Shown here in pieces: positions 9,349 to 20,106 of a stretch of DNA of 37,332 bases. The stretch is taken from the NCBI GenBank assembly GCA_947625835.1, contig CANQPY010000014.1, forward strand, positions 1 to 37,332. Direction: 5' to 3'. Both the position numbers and the translations under genes were made by a program. Source of the stretch: an uncultured Clostridia bacterium. GTDB taxonomy: Bacteria; Bacillota; Clostridia; TANB77; CAG-508. Under the pieces are notes generated by a model. That model did not search any database and had not been told where the DNA came from. It saw only the letters and a list, made by a program, of their open reading frames with translations. Each line of letters opens with the position of its first letter. Positions within the stretch are counted from its first letter, which is position 1.

Positions 9349-11280
9349 ATGCTAGATAAAATTAATAAAATATGCAATGTTTTATTTAAATATCGTTATT
9401 GGATAGCAATTATAATATTTATATTATGTATTATATTTGAATTAAGTGGTTCATCTATTGGAATATGGAATCAATTTATAGATTCTGGAAACATAGATGA
9501 TGGAGTCATATTTGGCAATTCAAGAAGTATTAGAAGTGATGAATGGGCAGTATTAACACCAATGACATTTTCACAAAATTTTGATGGCTTTTCATATTTT
9601 AGTAACTTAATTCGTGGAGGAAATACAGATGTATCTATGGTGTATGCACTTCCAATTATGAACCCCATTCAAATATTTAGACCATTTCAAATTGGATTTC
9701 TATTTTTAGGAATGGCAAAAGGGCTATCATTTTTTTGGTGTGGAAGGTTAATTGCTTTATTTTTGGTTATGATAGAACTATTTATGATTATAACCAAGAA
9801 AGACAAATTACTTTCTTTTGTAGGAGCAATTTTAGTTACACTTGCACCAATAGTACAATGGTGGTTTGCAATAAATGGAATTGCAGAAATTTTTATATTT
9901 GGTGGATTAGCGGTAATATTATTACACTACTATTTACTAACAGAAAATTTTAAGAAAAGGTGTTTATATTTATTAGGAATGGTAATTTGTGCGGGAGGAT
10001 ATGTATTAGTGTTATATCCTGCTTGGCAAATACCAATGTTTTATGTTTTTCTAGCTATTGCAATAAGTGAAATAATAACTAATAGAAAAAGTTGTAAAAT
10101 TAGAAAAAAAGATATTATTTCTATAATAATTGCAGTATTAGTGTTTGTAATTTGCATGGGAATTATTTTTATTAATTCATTTAATACGGTAAAGTCTGTT
10201 ATGAATACTGTATACCCAGGAGGACGAGCAGAAACAGGTGGAGGACAAATAAGTAAAATTTTCAAATATGCAATGAACATTTTCTTACCATTTAAATCAG
10301 AAGGTATTCAAAATACATGTGCAGAAGCCACGATGTTTACATTGTTTCCAATGGGCTTAGTTTTAGCTGGAATAGTAATAGGAAAAGAAAAAAAGAAAGA
10401 TATATATTTACTTCTATTGCTTATAATTTATATGTTACTAGGTATATGGTGCGTAATTGGTTTTCCAGAAATCATAGCAAAATTAACCTTATTTAGCAAC
10501 TCAACAGCTAAAAGATCAATTTTAGCATTAGGATTTGCAGAAGTTCTTATTCTAATAAGAAGTATGTCAATTATCAAAACACCACAAAAAAAATCAGTAT
10601 CTCTAATCTTTTCTATAATATTCAGTGTAATTGTAATAGCTATTTGTCAACATGCTAATCCCACATATTTTAGTACAAAAATGTTAATAGCAATGTTTAT
10701 AATGTGTATATATCTATTCTTCTGTATATTTCGATATCAAGCAAAATATGCAAAGGAACTATTTTGTTGTGGAATTGTATTTGTTATGATTATGACAGGT
10801 GCAACAGTAAACCCAATTAGATCAGGAGTTAATAATATTTATCAAAGCGAAATTATAGCTAAAATACAAGAAATTCAAAAACAAGAAGAAGGAAAATGGA
10901 TTGTAGAAGGACTTGGATTTCCTATTGCTAACTATGTATTAATGGCAGGAGTACCTGTAATAAATTCAACAAATGTTTATCCAGATATGGAAAAATGGCA
11001 CAAAATAGATACAGAAGGAAAATATGAAGATGTTTATAATCGTTATTCACATATAAATATTGAACTAAAAAATGAAAAGGATATACCAGAAAATAAATTC
11101 GTTTTAGAAAAATCAGATGTTTTTAAAGTTTATTTAACTTCAGAAGAATTACAAAAATTAGATGTAAAATATATATTTACAGTCAATAAGTTAGAAGAGT
11201 ATAATAATGAAAAAATAAAATTTGAAAAAATATTTGCTACTACTAATAGTGGATACTATATATATAAATTAAAGGAATGA
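9349..11280 (+). CDS. Large polytopic membrane protein, probable GT-C-type enzyme
   Basis: A 643-residue protein with about a dozen hydrophobic helices and a C-terminal extracytoplasmic domain of roughly 140 residues. Early in the chain, an acidic loop (SRSIRSDEWAVLTPM) follows the first helix, as in GT-C glycosyltransferases that use polyprenyl-phosphate sugars. Other recognisable parts are LAPIVQWWFAINGIAEIFIFGG and the C-terminal VEGLGFPIANYVLMAGVPVINSTNVYPDMEKW. ATG 9349 (RBS TTAGGAGAG) is preferred over 9325, which overlaps the upstream gene more. The next gene encodes a polyprenyl-phosphate-type GT2 that could make its donor. The exact family is not certain. Confidence 0.6.
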   Translation: MLDKINKICNVLFKYRYWIAIIIFILCIIFELSGSSIGIWNQFIDSGNIDDGVIFGNSRSIRSDEWAVLTPMTFSQNFDGFSYFSNLIRGGNTDVSMVYALPIMNPIQIFRPFQIGFLFLGMAKGLSFFWCGRLIALFLVMIELFMIITKKDKLLSFVGAILVTLAPIVQWWFAINGIAEIFIFGGLAVILLHYYLLTENFKKRCLYLLGMVICAGGYVLVLYPAWQIPMFYVFLAIAISEIITNRKSCKIRKKDIISIIIAVLVFVICMGIIFINSFNTVKSVMNTVYPGGRAETGGGQISKIFKYAMNIFLPFKSEGIQNTCAEATMFTLFPMGLVLAGIVIGKEKKKDIYLLLLLIIYMLLGIWCVIGFPEIIAKLTLFSNSTAKRSILALGFAEVLILIRSMSIIKTPQKKSVSLIFSIIFSVIVIAICQHANPTYFSTKMLIAMFIMCIYLFFCIFRYQAKYAKELFCCGIVFVMIMTGATVNPIRSGVNNIYQSEIIAKIQEIQKQEEGKWIVEGLGFPIANYVLMAGVPVINSTNVYPDMEKWHKIDTEGKYEDVYNRYSHINIELKNEKDIPENKFVLEKSDVFKVYLTSEELQKLDVKYIFTVNKLEEYNNEKIKFEKIFATTNSGYYIYKLKE

Positions 11281-11286
11281 TAAAAA

Positions 11287-12444
11287 ATGGAAAAAGAGTT
11301 GGAATTGACAATATTAATGCCATGTTTAAATGAAGCGGAAACGATAGAAACTTGTATAAAAAAGGCAAAAAAATCTTTAGAAGAAAATAATATAAATGGA
11401 GAAGTATTAATTGCTGATAATGGCAGCACAGATGGTTCACAAGAGATAGCAACTAAAAATGGAGCAAGAGTAATAAATGTTCCACTAAAAGGCTATGGAA
11501 GTGCTTTAATAGAAGGAACAAAACAAGCTTATGGAAAGTATATAATTATGGGGGATGCTGATGATAGTTATGATTTTTCTAACATAATGCCATATGTAGA
11601 AAAACTAAGAGAAGGCTATGAATTAGTTATGGGAAATAGATTTAAAGGTGGAATTGAAAAAGGAGCTATGCCATGGTCTCATAAATATATAGGAACACCC
11701 GTATTATCTTTTATAGGAAGACTATTTTATAAATCTAAGATAGGTGATTTTAATTGTGGTATGAGAGGATACAAAAGAGACGCTATTTTAAAATTAGATT
11801 TAAAAACAACAGGGATGGAATATGCAAGTGAGCAAATTGTACAAGCTACTCTAAATGGATTAAAAATTGCAGAAGTACCTACAACTTTGAAAAAAGATGG
11901 ACGCAGTAGACCACCACACTTAAAAAGTTTTAAAGATGGATGGAGACATTTAAAATTTTTATTAATGTATAGTCCAAAATGGTTATTTCTGTTTCCAGGA
12001 ATTATATTAATGTTAATGGGATTAATAGGAACAATAGCATTTATTTTTGGAGATGTACACATTTCTAGTGTAGTATTAAGTATAAATTCTAGATTATATT
12101 TTGGAGCAATGTTTGTTGTAGGATTTCAAATAATTATATTTTCACTATTTGCAAAAGTTTATGCAATAAATAGTGGAATGCATCCAAAAGGAGATAAATT
12201 TACAAATATACTTCAAAAAATAACATTAGAAAAAGGATTAGTTTTAGGAATTATTTTAACATTAATTGGAATAGGTCTTTCTATATATGCTATTATAATA
12301 TGGAAAAATCAATCGTTTGGAAATTTAAATCCTTTAGATGTTATGCCAATAACAATTAATGCAGTATATTTAATAATTGTAGGCATACAAATGGCTTTTG
12401 CAAGTTTCATATTAGGAATTTTAAATATTGAATATAAAAAATAA
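11287..12444 (+). CDS. Polyprenyl-phosphate-type GT2 glycosyltransferase with C-terminal membrane helices
   Basis: Resembles dolichol/undecaprenyl-phosphate sugar transferases, which load a sugar onto the lipid carrier at the inner membrane face. The GT2 domain (~1-225) has LTILMPCLNEAETIETCIKKA, IADNGSTDGS, GDADDSYDF and GNRFKGGI, followed by NCGMRGYKRDAI and LKKDGRSRPPHLKSFKDGWRHLKFLLMYSP. Four hydrophobic segments follow (~238-382), two or more in hairpins. Length 385 residues. It sits 6 bases after the GT-C-like gene, so the two probably form a donor-synthase/transferase pair. CGC is used here as arginine (GGA CGC AGT). Confidence 0.85.
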   Translation: MEKELELTILMPCLNEAETIETCIKKAKKSLEENNINGEVLIADNGSTDGSQEIATKNGARVINVPLKGYGSALIEGTKQAYGKYIIMGDADDSYDFSNIMPYVEKLREGYELVMGNRFKGGIEKGAMPWSHKYIGTPVLSFIGRLFYKSKIGDFNCGMRGYKRDAILKLDLKTTGMEYASEQIVQATLNGLKIAEVPTTLKKDGRSRPPHLKSFKDGWRHLKFLLMYSPKWLFLFPGIILMLMGLIGTIAFIFGDVHISSVVLSINSRLYFGAMFVVGFQIIIFSLFAKVYAINSGMHPKGDKFTNILQKITLEKGLVLGIILTLIGIGLSIYAIIIWKNQSFGNLNPLDVMPITINAVYLIIVGIQMAFASFILGILNIEYKK

Positions 12445-12472
12445 AAACCAAGTATTAAATAAAAAAAGCCTT

Positions 12473-12502
12473 GTACTTTTTTAGATTTAATGATATGATA
12501 AT
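12473..12502 (+). promoter_or_regulatory. Probable promoter for the rfbD-A-C-B block
   Basis: TTGTAC (12473-12478) lies 18 bases upstream of GATAAT (12497-12502). The GTACTTTTTT run and ATGATAT block are also found upstream of prs (20975-21000) with the same layout, suggesting a shared promoter style. Confidence 0.4.
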
Positions 12503-12539
12503 AGCGATTTTAAAATAATAGAATAAGAGGTAAAAGAAA

Positions 12540-13400
12540 ATGAAAATTTTAATAACAGGAGCAAATGGAATGCTTGCAAATTCCGTTAAAAAAAGACTAG
12601 AAGGAAATGAATTAATTTGTACAGATGTAGCAGATTTAGATATTACAAATCAACAAGCGGTTTTAGAATTTGTGCAAAAAACACAACCAGAATATATTAT
12701 AAATTGTGCAGCTTATACTGCAGTAGATAAAGCAGAAGAAGCAGGAGAAATAGTAGAAAAAATAAATGCACAAGGACCAGAAAATTTAGCAAAAGCAGCA
12801 AAAGCAAATAATAGTGTACTAGTACATGTTAGCACAGACTATGTATTTGGTGGAGAATTAAAAATTGAAAAAGAATACAAAGAAGAAGACTCTAAAAATC
12901 CAGTAACTGCCTATGGTATTACAAAATTACATGGAGAAGAAAAAATAAAAGAAAATACAGACAAATACTATATTTTTAGAACAGCTTGGCTATATGGAGA
13001 AGGAAACAACTTTGTAAGGACAATGTTAAAATTAGCAGAAACGAAAAATGAATTAAATGTAGTTGCAGACCAACATGGATCTCCTACATATGCAGAAGAC
13101 TTAGCAAACATTATTGGAGAAGCAATAGAGAAAAAAATACCATATGGAGTTTATAATGCTACAAACCAAGGATATACAACTTGGTATGAATTCACAAAAA
13201 CCATATTTGACTATGCAAAAGTTTCTTGTAAGGTAAATCCAGTATCTACTGAAGAATATATTGAAATGATGAAAATAACACAAGCCAAAAGACCTAAAAA
13301 TTCTAAATTATCAAAAGAAAAATTGCTATCTCGAGGAATTAATGTACCAAATTGGCAAGATGCATTAAAAAGATATTTAATAAAAGAAGGGAAAATGTAG
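12540..13400 (+). CDS. rfbD: dTDP-4-dehydrorhamnose reductase
   Basis: Last step of dTDP-L-rhamnose synthesis. This short-chain dehydrogenase has the nucleotide-binding MKILITGANGMLANSVKKRL at the N terminus, VHVSTDYVFGG, the catalytic Tyr/Lys in AYGITKLHGE, FRTAWLYGEG and VADQHGSPTYAEDLA. Its length of 286 residues is standard. RBS AAGAGG precedes ATG 12540. It is first of the rhamnose block and is followed 3 bases later by rfbA. The order D-A-(membrane)-C-B is unlike the common A-C-B-D. Confidence 0.95.
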   Translation: MKILITGANGMLANSVKKRLEGNELICTDVADLDITNQQAVLEFVQKTQPEYIINCAAYTAVDKAEEAGEIVEKINAQGPENLAKAAKANNSVLVHVSTDYVFGGELKIEKEYKEEDSKNPVTAYGITKLHGEEKIKENTDKYYIFRTAWLYGEGNNFVRTMLKLAETKNELNVVADQHGSPTYAEDLANIIGEAIEKKIPYGVYNATNQGYTTWYEFTKTIFDYAKVSCKVNPVSTEEYIEMMKITQAKRPKNSKLSKEKLLSRGINVPNWQDALKRYLIKEGKM

Positions 13401-13403
13401 TAT

Positions 13404-14282
13404 ATGAAAAATAGAAAAGGAATTATTTTAGCAGGAGGAAGTGGAACAAGATTATATCCATTAACACATGCTATATCAAAGCAAATTATGCCAGTATATG
13501 ACAAACCAATGATTTATTATCCATTATCTGTACTAATGGAAGCAAACATAAGAGAAGTATTAATAATTTCAACTCCAAGAGATATTGTAGTTTTCAAAGA
13601 ACTATTAGGAGATGGAAGTAAATGGGGAATGAAATTTGAATATAAAATACAAGAAAAACCAAATGGATTAGCAGAAGCATTTATAATTGGAGAAGACTTT
13701 ATTGGGGAAGATAATGTTGCTATGATATTAGGAGATAATATGTTTTATGGTTCCCATCTTTCAGAAATGCTAAAAAGAGCAAATGAAAGAGAAAATGAAT
13801 CTACAATATTTGGTTATCAAGTAAAAGACCCAAGAGCATATGGTGTTGTTGAAATAGATGAAGAAGGAAAAGCAATTTCAATTGAAGAAAAACCAATCAA
13901 TCCAAAATCTAATTATGCAGTTCCAGGCTTATATTTTTATACAAATGATGTAATAGAAATTTCAAAAAATATCAAACCATCTACAAGAGGAGAATTAGAA
14001 ATTACATCTGTTAATGAAGAATATATGAAAAATAATAAATTATATGTAGAAACATTTGGAAGAGGTATGACATGGTTTGACACAGGAACACATGATGCTT
14101 TATTGGAAACTGCAAGTTTTGTTCAAACAATAGAAAAAAGGCAAGGAATGCAAGTATGTTGCCCAGAAGAAATTGCATATCAAAAAGGATGGATTACAAA
14201 AGAGCAATTATCAAAATTAGCAGATAACTATATGAAAACAGACTATGGAAAATATTTAAAAAACATTGCAGAAACTAATTAG
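13404..14282 (+). CDS. rfbA: Glucose-1-phosphate thymidylyltransferase
   Basis: First step of dTDP-rhamnose synthesis: dTTP plus glucose-1-phosphate. The N terminus [20 protein letters not shown] is the nucleotide-binding loop. It is followed by [50 protein letters not shown], and [23 protein letters not shown] near the C terminus. The length of 292 residues is typical. It is tightly coupled to rfbD. The start is fixed by the 3-base gap and the family N terminus. Confidence 0.96.
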   Translation: MKNRKGIILAGGSGTRLYPLTHAISKQIMPVYDKPMIYYPLSVLMEANIREVLIISTPRDIVVFKELLGDGSKWGMKFEYKIQEKPNGLAEAFIIGEDFIGEDNVAMILGDNMFYGSHLSEMLKRANERENESTIFGYQVKDPRAYGVVEIDEEGKAISIEEKPINPKSNYAVPGLYFYTNDVIEISKNIKPSTRGELEITSVNEEYMKNNKLYVETFGRGMTWFDTGTHDALLETASFVQTIEKRQGMQVCCPEEIAYQKGWITKEQLSKLADNYMKTDYGKYLKNIAETN

Positions 14283-14295
14283 GGAGAAAAATAAA

Positions 14296-15564
14296 ATGCT
14301 CTTAGAAAAAATAAAGAAGATATATAAATCGGACAAATTTCCAATATATGTCTATGTATTGATACTAGCAATAGTGCATATAACAGTTAAATTAGAACGT
14401 GATGATATTTGGTTTTCCACATGTTGCCAAAATACTACTTTTATAGATTATATGATAAATAGATATCAAACATGGTCATCAAGAGTAGTAATCGAGACGT
14501 GTTTTGTAGTATTTTGTGAATTTTTACCGTTATATATATGGAAAATTTTAAATATTGCAATGTTCTATCTTTTGGCATATTCAATATCTGAACTATTTAT
14601 AGAAAAAGATAAAAGAAAATATAATACTATAATGTGTATATTATTATTATGCATACCTTTAAGTATATTAAAAGATGCCGGATGGGTTGCAACTATGAAT
14701 TGTTATTTATGGACAGCTGCAACAGGACTATATGCAATAATTCCACTGAAAAAAATTGCTCAAAATCAGAAAATAACAGTTTTACAAGCAATAACTTATT
14801 TTTTAGCAATTATATATGCGACAAATCAAGAACAAGCAGCAGGGATATTATTTATAATTTATACATTAGGAATTATATATTTATTAAAATTAAAAAAAAT
14901 AAAAATAAGAAAAACCCAAGTTGTAATTTTTATTAATTATTTAATGATATTGTTATGGCTAATATTAATATTAACATGTCCAGGTAATGCTAATAGAAAA
15001 ATACAAGAAGAGGCACAATGGTTTCCAGGTTTTTCAAACTTATCAATTTTTTATAAAGTAACAATATGTATAACTTCTATGATGAATTATATGATAGAAG
15101 ATGTAAGAATATTATTTTTTATTTTAATAGTAGTATTAGCATATAGAATATATAAAAATAAAGATGAATATAATTTTATTCAAAAAATAATTGGATATAG
15201 TCCACTTTTATTAATTGCATTGTATAAATATGTTTATATGATTTTTGATGTAACTGGTGTGCAAGAAGCATTGCAAAGCAAAATTTTTACACTTTTTAGA
15301 GTTGCTATGTATATATTAATATTAATTTCAATTGGATTAAGTTTAATAGTAATATTTAAGAAGCAAAAATGTATTATACCTATATTAATTTATTTTTGTG
15401 GTATCGTAAGTAGACTTGTAATGGCAGTATCACCAACAATTTTTGCATCTGGAGAAAGAACATCAACATTTATGTATTTATCATTTGTAGTGCTAGAAAT
15501 TTTATTATTAAAAGATATGGAGGTAAAAAAATGGGAAAATTCAAAAAAACAGATACTTCAATAG
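14296..15564 (+). CDS. Polytopic membrane protein (DUF6056-like / GT-C-like), in rhamnose block
   Basis: A 422-residue protein with about ten hydrophobic helices and little soluble sequence. An RDD motif (LERDDIWFSTCCQ, ~31-43) follows the first helix, as in GT-C-like and DUF6056 membrane proteins, then INRYQTWSSRVVIE. The chosen start, ATG 14296, has AGGGAG 9 bases upstream; the in-frame ATG 14266 overlaps rfbA. The end overlaps rfbC by 34 bases, so the two are translationally coupled. A glycosyl or acyl transferase acting outside the membrane is plausible but not shown. Confidence 0.6.
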   Translation: MLLEKIKKIYKSDKFPIYVYVLILAIVHITVKLERDDIWFSTCCQNTTFIDYMINRYQTWSSRVVIETCFVVFCEFLPLYIWKILNIAMFYLLAYSISELFIEKDKRKYNTIMCILLLCIPLSILKDAGWVATMNCYLWTAATGLYAIIPLKKIAQNQKITVLQAITYFLAIIYATNQEQAAGILFIIYTLGIIYLLKLKKIKIRKTQVVIFINYLMILLWLILILTCPGNANRKIQEEAQWFPGFSNLSIFYKVTICITSMMNYMIEDVRILFFILIVVLAYRIYKNKDEYNFIQKIIGYSPLLLIALYKYVYMIFDVTGVQEALQSKIFTLFRVAMYILILISIGLSLIVIFKKQKCIIPILIYFCGIVSRLVMAVSPTIFASGERTSTFMYLSFVVLEILLLKDMEVKKWENSKKQILQ

Positions 15565-16112
15565 AAGGTGTATGTATAATAGAACCAACTGTTTTTGGTG
15601 ATAATAGAGGATATTTCATGGAAACATATAGCAAGGAGGATTTTAAAGAATTAGGATTAAATTATGAATTTGTTCAAGACAATCAATCTAAATCCAAAAA
15701 AGGAGTTTTAAGAGGATTACATTTTCAAAAAGAAAATACACAAGCAAAACTTGTAAGAGTAATAAAAGGAGAAGTTTTTGACGTAGCAGTAGATTTAAGA
15801 CCTGGAAGCAAAACATATGGAAAATGGGAAGGTGTAATACTTTCAGAAGAAAATAAAAAAATGTTTATGATTCCAAGAGGATTTGCACATGGATTTTTAG
15901 TATTATCAGAAGAAGCAGAATTTACTTATAAATGTGATGATATATATAATCATGAAGCAGAAGGTGGGCTTGCTTGGAATGACCCAGATGTTGCAATCAA
16001 TTGGCCTATGGGAAATATGCAAATATCAGATTTATTAACATCAGAAAAAGATAGTAAATGGCCAAGCTTAAAAGAATTAAGTAAAACTGATTTATTTAAA
16101 AATTTAAAATAA
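15531..16112 (+). CDS. rfbC: dTDP-4-dehydrorhamnose 3,5-epimerase
   Basis: Epimerises C3 and C5 of dTDP-4-keto-6-deoxyglucose. The cupin fold shows VFGDNRGYFMETYSKEDF, FVQDNQSKSKKGVLRGLHFQ (active-site His), VKGEVFDVAVDLRPGSKTYGKW-type strand (VIKGEVFDVAVDLR) and MFMIPRGFAHGFLVLS. Length 193 residues, normal. The start lies inside the end of the preceding gene, with GGAGG 7 bases upstream. Confidence 0.95.
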   Translation: MGKFKKTDTSIEGVCIIEPTVFGDNRGYFMETYSKEDFKELGLNYEFVQDNQSKSKKGVLRGLHFQKENTQAKLVRVIKGEVFDVAVDLRPGSKTYGKWEGVILSEENKKMFMIPRGFAHGFLVLSEEAEFTYKCDDIYNHEAEGGLAWNDPDVAINWPMGNMQISDLLTSEKDSKWPSLKELSKTDLFKNLK

Positions 16113-16127
16113 GGAAGGAAATAAAAA

Positions 16128-17094
16128 ATGAAAAATGTATTAGTAACAGGAGCAGCAGGTTTTATAGGAGCAAATTTTGCAGAATATTTTGTAAACAAAC
16201 ACCCAGACTACAAAGTAGTGGTTGTTGATAAACTAACATACGCGGGAAATTTAAATAATTTAAGAAAAGTAAAAGATAAAATAGAATTTGAAAAAGCAGA
16301 TATATGTGACTTTGAAAAAATGAAAGAAATTTTTGATAAATATGATATTAATGGAGTAATTCATTTTGCAGCAGAATCACATGTTGACAATAGCATTAAA
16401 AACCCATTTATATTTACACAAACAAATGTAATTGGTACACATACTCTGCTAGAAACTGCAAAACAAAAATGGGGAGAAGGAAGCGAAAATAAATTTGTTC
16501 ACATTTCAACAGATGAGGTTTATGGTTCACTTGGAGAAGAAGGATATTTTACTGAGAAATCACCAATAAAACCAAGTAGCCCATATTCTTCTTCAAAAGC
16601 AAGTTCAGATTTAATAGCACTTGCTTACAAAGAAACATATAAAATGAATGTTAATGTAACAAATTGTTCAAATAATTATGGTCCATATCAACATAATGAA
16701 AAATTAATACCACATATGATTAAGCTAGCTTTAAATGACGAAAAATTACCAGTATATGGGGAAGGATTAAACATTAGAGACTGGTTATATGTAGAAGATC
16801 ACTGTGAAGCAATTGACTTAGTTTTTCATAAAGGAGTTGCAGGAGAAAGATACAACATCGGAGGACACAATGAAAAGAGAAACATAGAAATTGTAAAATT
16901 AATATTAAAAAGATTAGGAAAATCTGAAGACTTAATCCAGCATGTAACAGATAGAAAAGGTCATGACTATCGTTATGCAATTGACCCTACAAAAATTAAA
17001 ACAGAACTTCGGATGGTTTCCAAAAACTAAATTCGAAGATGGTATTGTAAAAACTATTGACTGGTACTTAGAAAATCCTGAATGGCTGAAATAA
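16128..17094 (+). CDS. rfbB: dTDP-glucose 4,6-dehydratase, spans one CGGA +1 recoding site
   Basis: Second step of dTDP-rhamnose synthesis. An extended SDR protein: NAD loop VTGAAGFIGANF at the N terminus, HFAAESHVDNSI, STDEVYGSLG, the catalytic YSSSKASSD, NCSNNYGPYQ, and DWLYVEDHCEAI. The frame breaks at 17010. Reading CGGA as Gly295 gives KTELGWFPKTKFEDGI, the conserved C-terminal RmlB stretch, and the protein runs on to TAA 17092-17094 with a total of 321 residues. In frame 0 translation stops six codons after the CGG, removing about 27 C-terminal residues. It is last gene of the block, after rfbC by 15 bases. Confidence 0.94.
17010..17013 (+). other. CGGA recoding site in rfbB (Gly295)
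   Basis: CGG is in frame. The +1 reading CTT-GGA-TGG-TTT gives LGWFP, conserved in RmlB proteins. The frame-0 stop TAA follows at 17028-17030. Confidence 0.85.
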
Positions 17095-17096
17095 AT

Positions 17097-17118
17097 TTGT
17101 AACATAAAAGTTACAAAA
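17097..17118 (+). other. Small inverted repeat after rfbB
   Basis: TTTGTAAC and GTTACAAA flank a short A-rich loop, forming an 8-bp hairpin followed by As rather than Ts. It could be a weak terminator for the rhamnose operon or one on the other strand. TGTAAC words also recur at 36511-36787. Confidence 0.35.
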
Positions 17119-17207
17119 AAGACACATTTAAATCCCTTAAAAATGTTCCATTTTCCGACATAATGTGATAAAATGTGATTGTGGGTATTTAGGGAGGCGA
17201 ATGATAA

Positions 17208-20085
17208 ATGAAAAATAATAAAAAATATAGATTAATAATAGTATTAATTTTGTTTACTTTATTACAAGTAGGCTTATTTAATACTATTATTTCATTAGGT
17301 GCGGATAATGCACAAGTAGTAGAAGATGGAACTTATATAATTAAATCAGCAGTAAACGATAAATATGTGTTTGATGTTTCAGGAGAATCAATGGAAAACG
17401 AAGCAAATATAGCACTATATCAATATAATGGAAACAAAAACCAACAATTCAAAATAAAATATTTAGGAAATGGATATTATCAAATAACAGCAGTACATTC
17501 TGGAAAGTCACTAGATGTAACAGGGTATGGAACAAAAAATGAAACTAATGTAGAGCAATTTGCTTTAAAAAATCCAAGTGAAAAAAATCAAAGATGGAAA
17601 ATAGTAAAAAACGCAGATGGAACATATAGCTTTGTTTCAGAATGTAATGGCTTGTATATTGACATATACCAAGGAAAAGCTGCCAATAATACTAATATAC
17701 AAATGTATCAAAAAAATGGACAAGCATGGCAAAAATTCAAATTACAAAAAGTTCAAGAAAATGAAACAAATACTCAAGTAAAAGGAACAAAAACAATAGA
17801 AGATGGTAATTATTTTATTAAATCAGCAGTGAATAATAAATATGTACTTGATGTTGCAGGAAAATCAACAGCAAACCAAGCAAATGTGGCATTATATGAG
17901 TATACTGGAGCAAAGAATCAACAATTCAAAGTTAAATATTTAAATGATGGATATTATCAAATAACAGCAGTACATTCTGGAAAATCACTATCTGTTGCAG
18001 GAAGTGGAACAAAAAACGAAACTAATGTATATCAATATGGATTAAGTAATCCAGTAGCAAATAATCAAAAATGGGTAATTAAAAAACAATCAGATGGTAC
18101 ATATTCATTAATTTCTGCATGTAATGGATTATATGTAGATATATATCAAGGAAAAGCAAAAAACAATGCAAACATACAGATGTACCAAGAAAATAAACAA
18201 GCATGGCAAAAATTTAAATTTGAAAAAGTGGTAGAAGAAAAGCAAGATCAAGGCAAAAATAATAATAGTAACAATAATGTAGTACAAGGAAAGAAAACAA
18301 TAGAAAATGGAGTTTATTCAATTGCAGTTGGCAGTTCAGATAATTTTGTACTTGATGTAGAAGGTGGTTCTAAAAATGATTGTGCTAATATACAATTGTT
18401 TAAGAAACAATCTGCAAAAAGGCAAAGATTTAAAGTAGAATATTTAGGAGATGGAACTTATAAAATAATAGCAGAATATTCAGGTAAAGTTTTAGATGTA
18501 GAAGGTAATAAAAAAGAAAATGAAAGTAATATAATACAATATAAGGCAAAACAACCTATAACAGATAATCAAAAGTGGATTATACAAGAAGCAGGTGGAG
18601 GTTACTATAATATTATATCTAAGGCTAGCGGATTATATCTTGATGTATATGGAGGAAATATTAATAATGGTGCAAATATTCAAATTTTTCAAGGACATGG
18701 TGTTTCATCTCAAAAATTCAAATTTGTTAAACCTTTGGATGTAGTAAGTACAATAGATACAAAAAAATATCCAGGATATAAAGAAAAAATAAAAGCTTTA
18801 ATGGATGCACATCCAGGATGGAATTTTGAATTATTATATACTGGATTAAAATTCGATAATGTAATTGCGGGGGAAACATCATTACATTCTAGAAACTTAG
18901 TTCCAACCAATTATGGTGGAGAATGGATTTGTCCTACTTGTGGAACTAAATTGTATGATAGTGGTTGGTATTGTGCATCTCGGAAAAGCAACTGCTTATT
19001 ATATGGATCCAAGAAACTTCTTAACAGATTCAGGAGTATTTCAATTCCAAGATGTAAATGAGTACATAAGAGGTGTTTGTACATTACAAGGAATTCAATC
19101 AAAAGTAAATAATACATTTTTACAAAATTATGCTTCTGCAATAGATAATGCATGTAAAAATCAAAATGTAAATCCTTATTACATAACCTCAAGAGTACTA
19201 CAAGAACAAGGATCAAATGGTACAGTAATTGGAAAAGGTATGAATGGTGGAGATGGTAAAACATATTATAACCCATTTAATATTGGGGCAACTGGAAATG
19301 GCAGTTCACAAATTATTGCCAATGCTCTAAGTTATGCAAAAAGTCATGGATGGGACTCAATGCAAAAAGGTTTAGAAGGTGGAATTACTTTTTGTAAGAA
19401 AAATTGGCTAGAGAACTATCAAAACACTCTATATCAAAATAAATTCGATATAGATACAAGAAGTGGTGGTGGATTGTATTCTCATCAATATATGCAAAAC
19501 TTAATGGCAGCACATAGTGAAGCAAGTATTTTAAGAAGCATGTATGCAAATACAGGAAAAATAGATTCTAATTTTACTTTTATAATACCAATGTATGAAA
19601 ATATTAATGCAACTATTTCAGAAACACCAGTTAATAACCAAGAAACATCACCAATAGATGTGCAAGTAACAGCACAAAGCGGATTATGGATTAGAAAAGA
19701 AGCAAATGCAAATTCTAGTACAATCAAATTACTAAAACTTGGCGAAACAATATTATCTGTACAAAGAGGAATAAATAGCAATTGGCATAAAGTTGTTATG
19801 CAAGATGGAACAGTTGGATATATGTCAGGAGACTATTTAAAACAGATAAATGACAAAACAAATTGCAATTACAAAGCAAAAGTAAAAACACATGATGGTG
19901 ATGGCTGTAAAGTAAGGGTTGGACCAAGTATACATTTAGACTTAGTAACTGCAATTGCAGACGGAGTAGAAGTTACAGTTATTAATGAAAAAACTTATAA
20001 TAATATAGATGGATATAATTGGAATAGAGTAAGATTATCTACTGGAGAGCAAGGATTTATGCCAGCTCAATACTTAGCAAGATAG
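17208..20085 (+). CDS. Secreted wall glucosaminidase with three ricin-type lectin domains and SH3b domains, one CGGA site
   Basis: Predicted 958-residue exported peptidoglycan hydrolase. The order is a signal peptide (~1-32, KKYRLIIVLILFTLLQVGLF); three ricin-B-like beta-trefoils (~38-185, ~197-345, ~368-512); a linker (KKYPGYKEKIKALMDAHPGWNFELLYTGL); a cysteine knuckle WICPTCGTKL...WYCAS; the glucosaminidase domain (~592-790) with YYMDPRNFL, ITSRVLQEQGSNG (probable catalytic Glu) and YYNPFNIGATG; and two SH3b domains (~810-958). The frame breaks at 18981. CGGA read as Gly592 gives WYCASGKATAYYMDPRNF, the normal clostridial sequence at the domain entrance. Without the shift only the lectin half would be made. 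Lectin domains 1 and 2 share near-identical DNA (17472 and 17949), a sign of recent duplication. Confidence 0.88.
18981..18984 (+). other. CGGA recoding site in the wall glucosaminidase (Gly592)
   Basis: In-frame CGG after TCT. The +1 reading joins WYCAS to GKATAYYMDPRNF. Frame 0 ends at 19059-19061, leaving lectin domains without the enzyme. Confidence 0.85.
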
Positions 20086-20106
20086 GTAGATTAGAAAGAA
20101 GGAAAA

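Noticed and set aside
12445..12480. Terminator between the GT2 gene and rfbD
   Set aside because: Only a five-base AAGTA/TACTT stem with a long loop can be formed, and it overlaps the putative -35 element.
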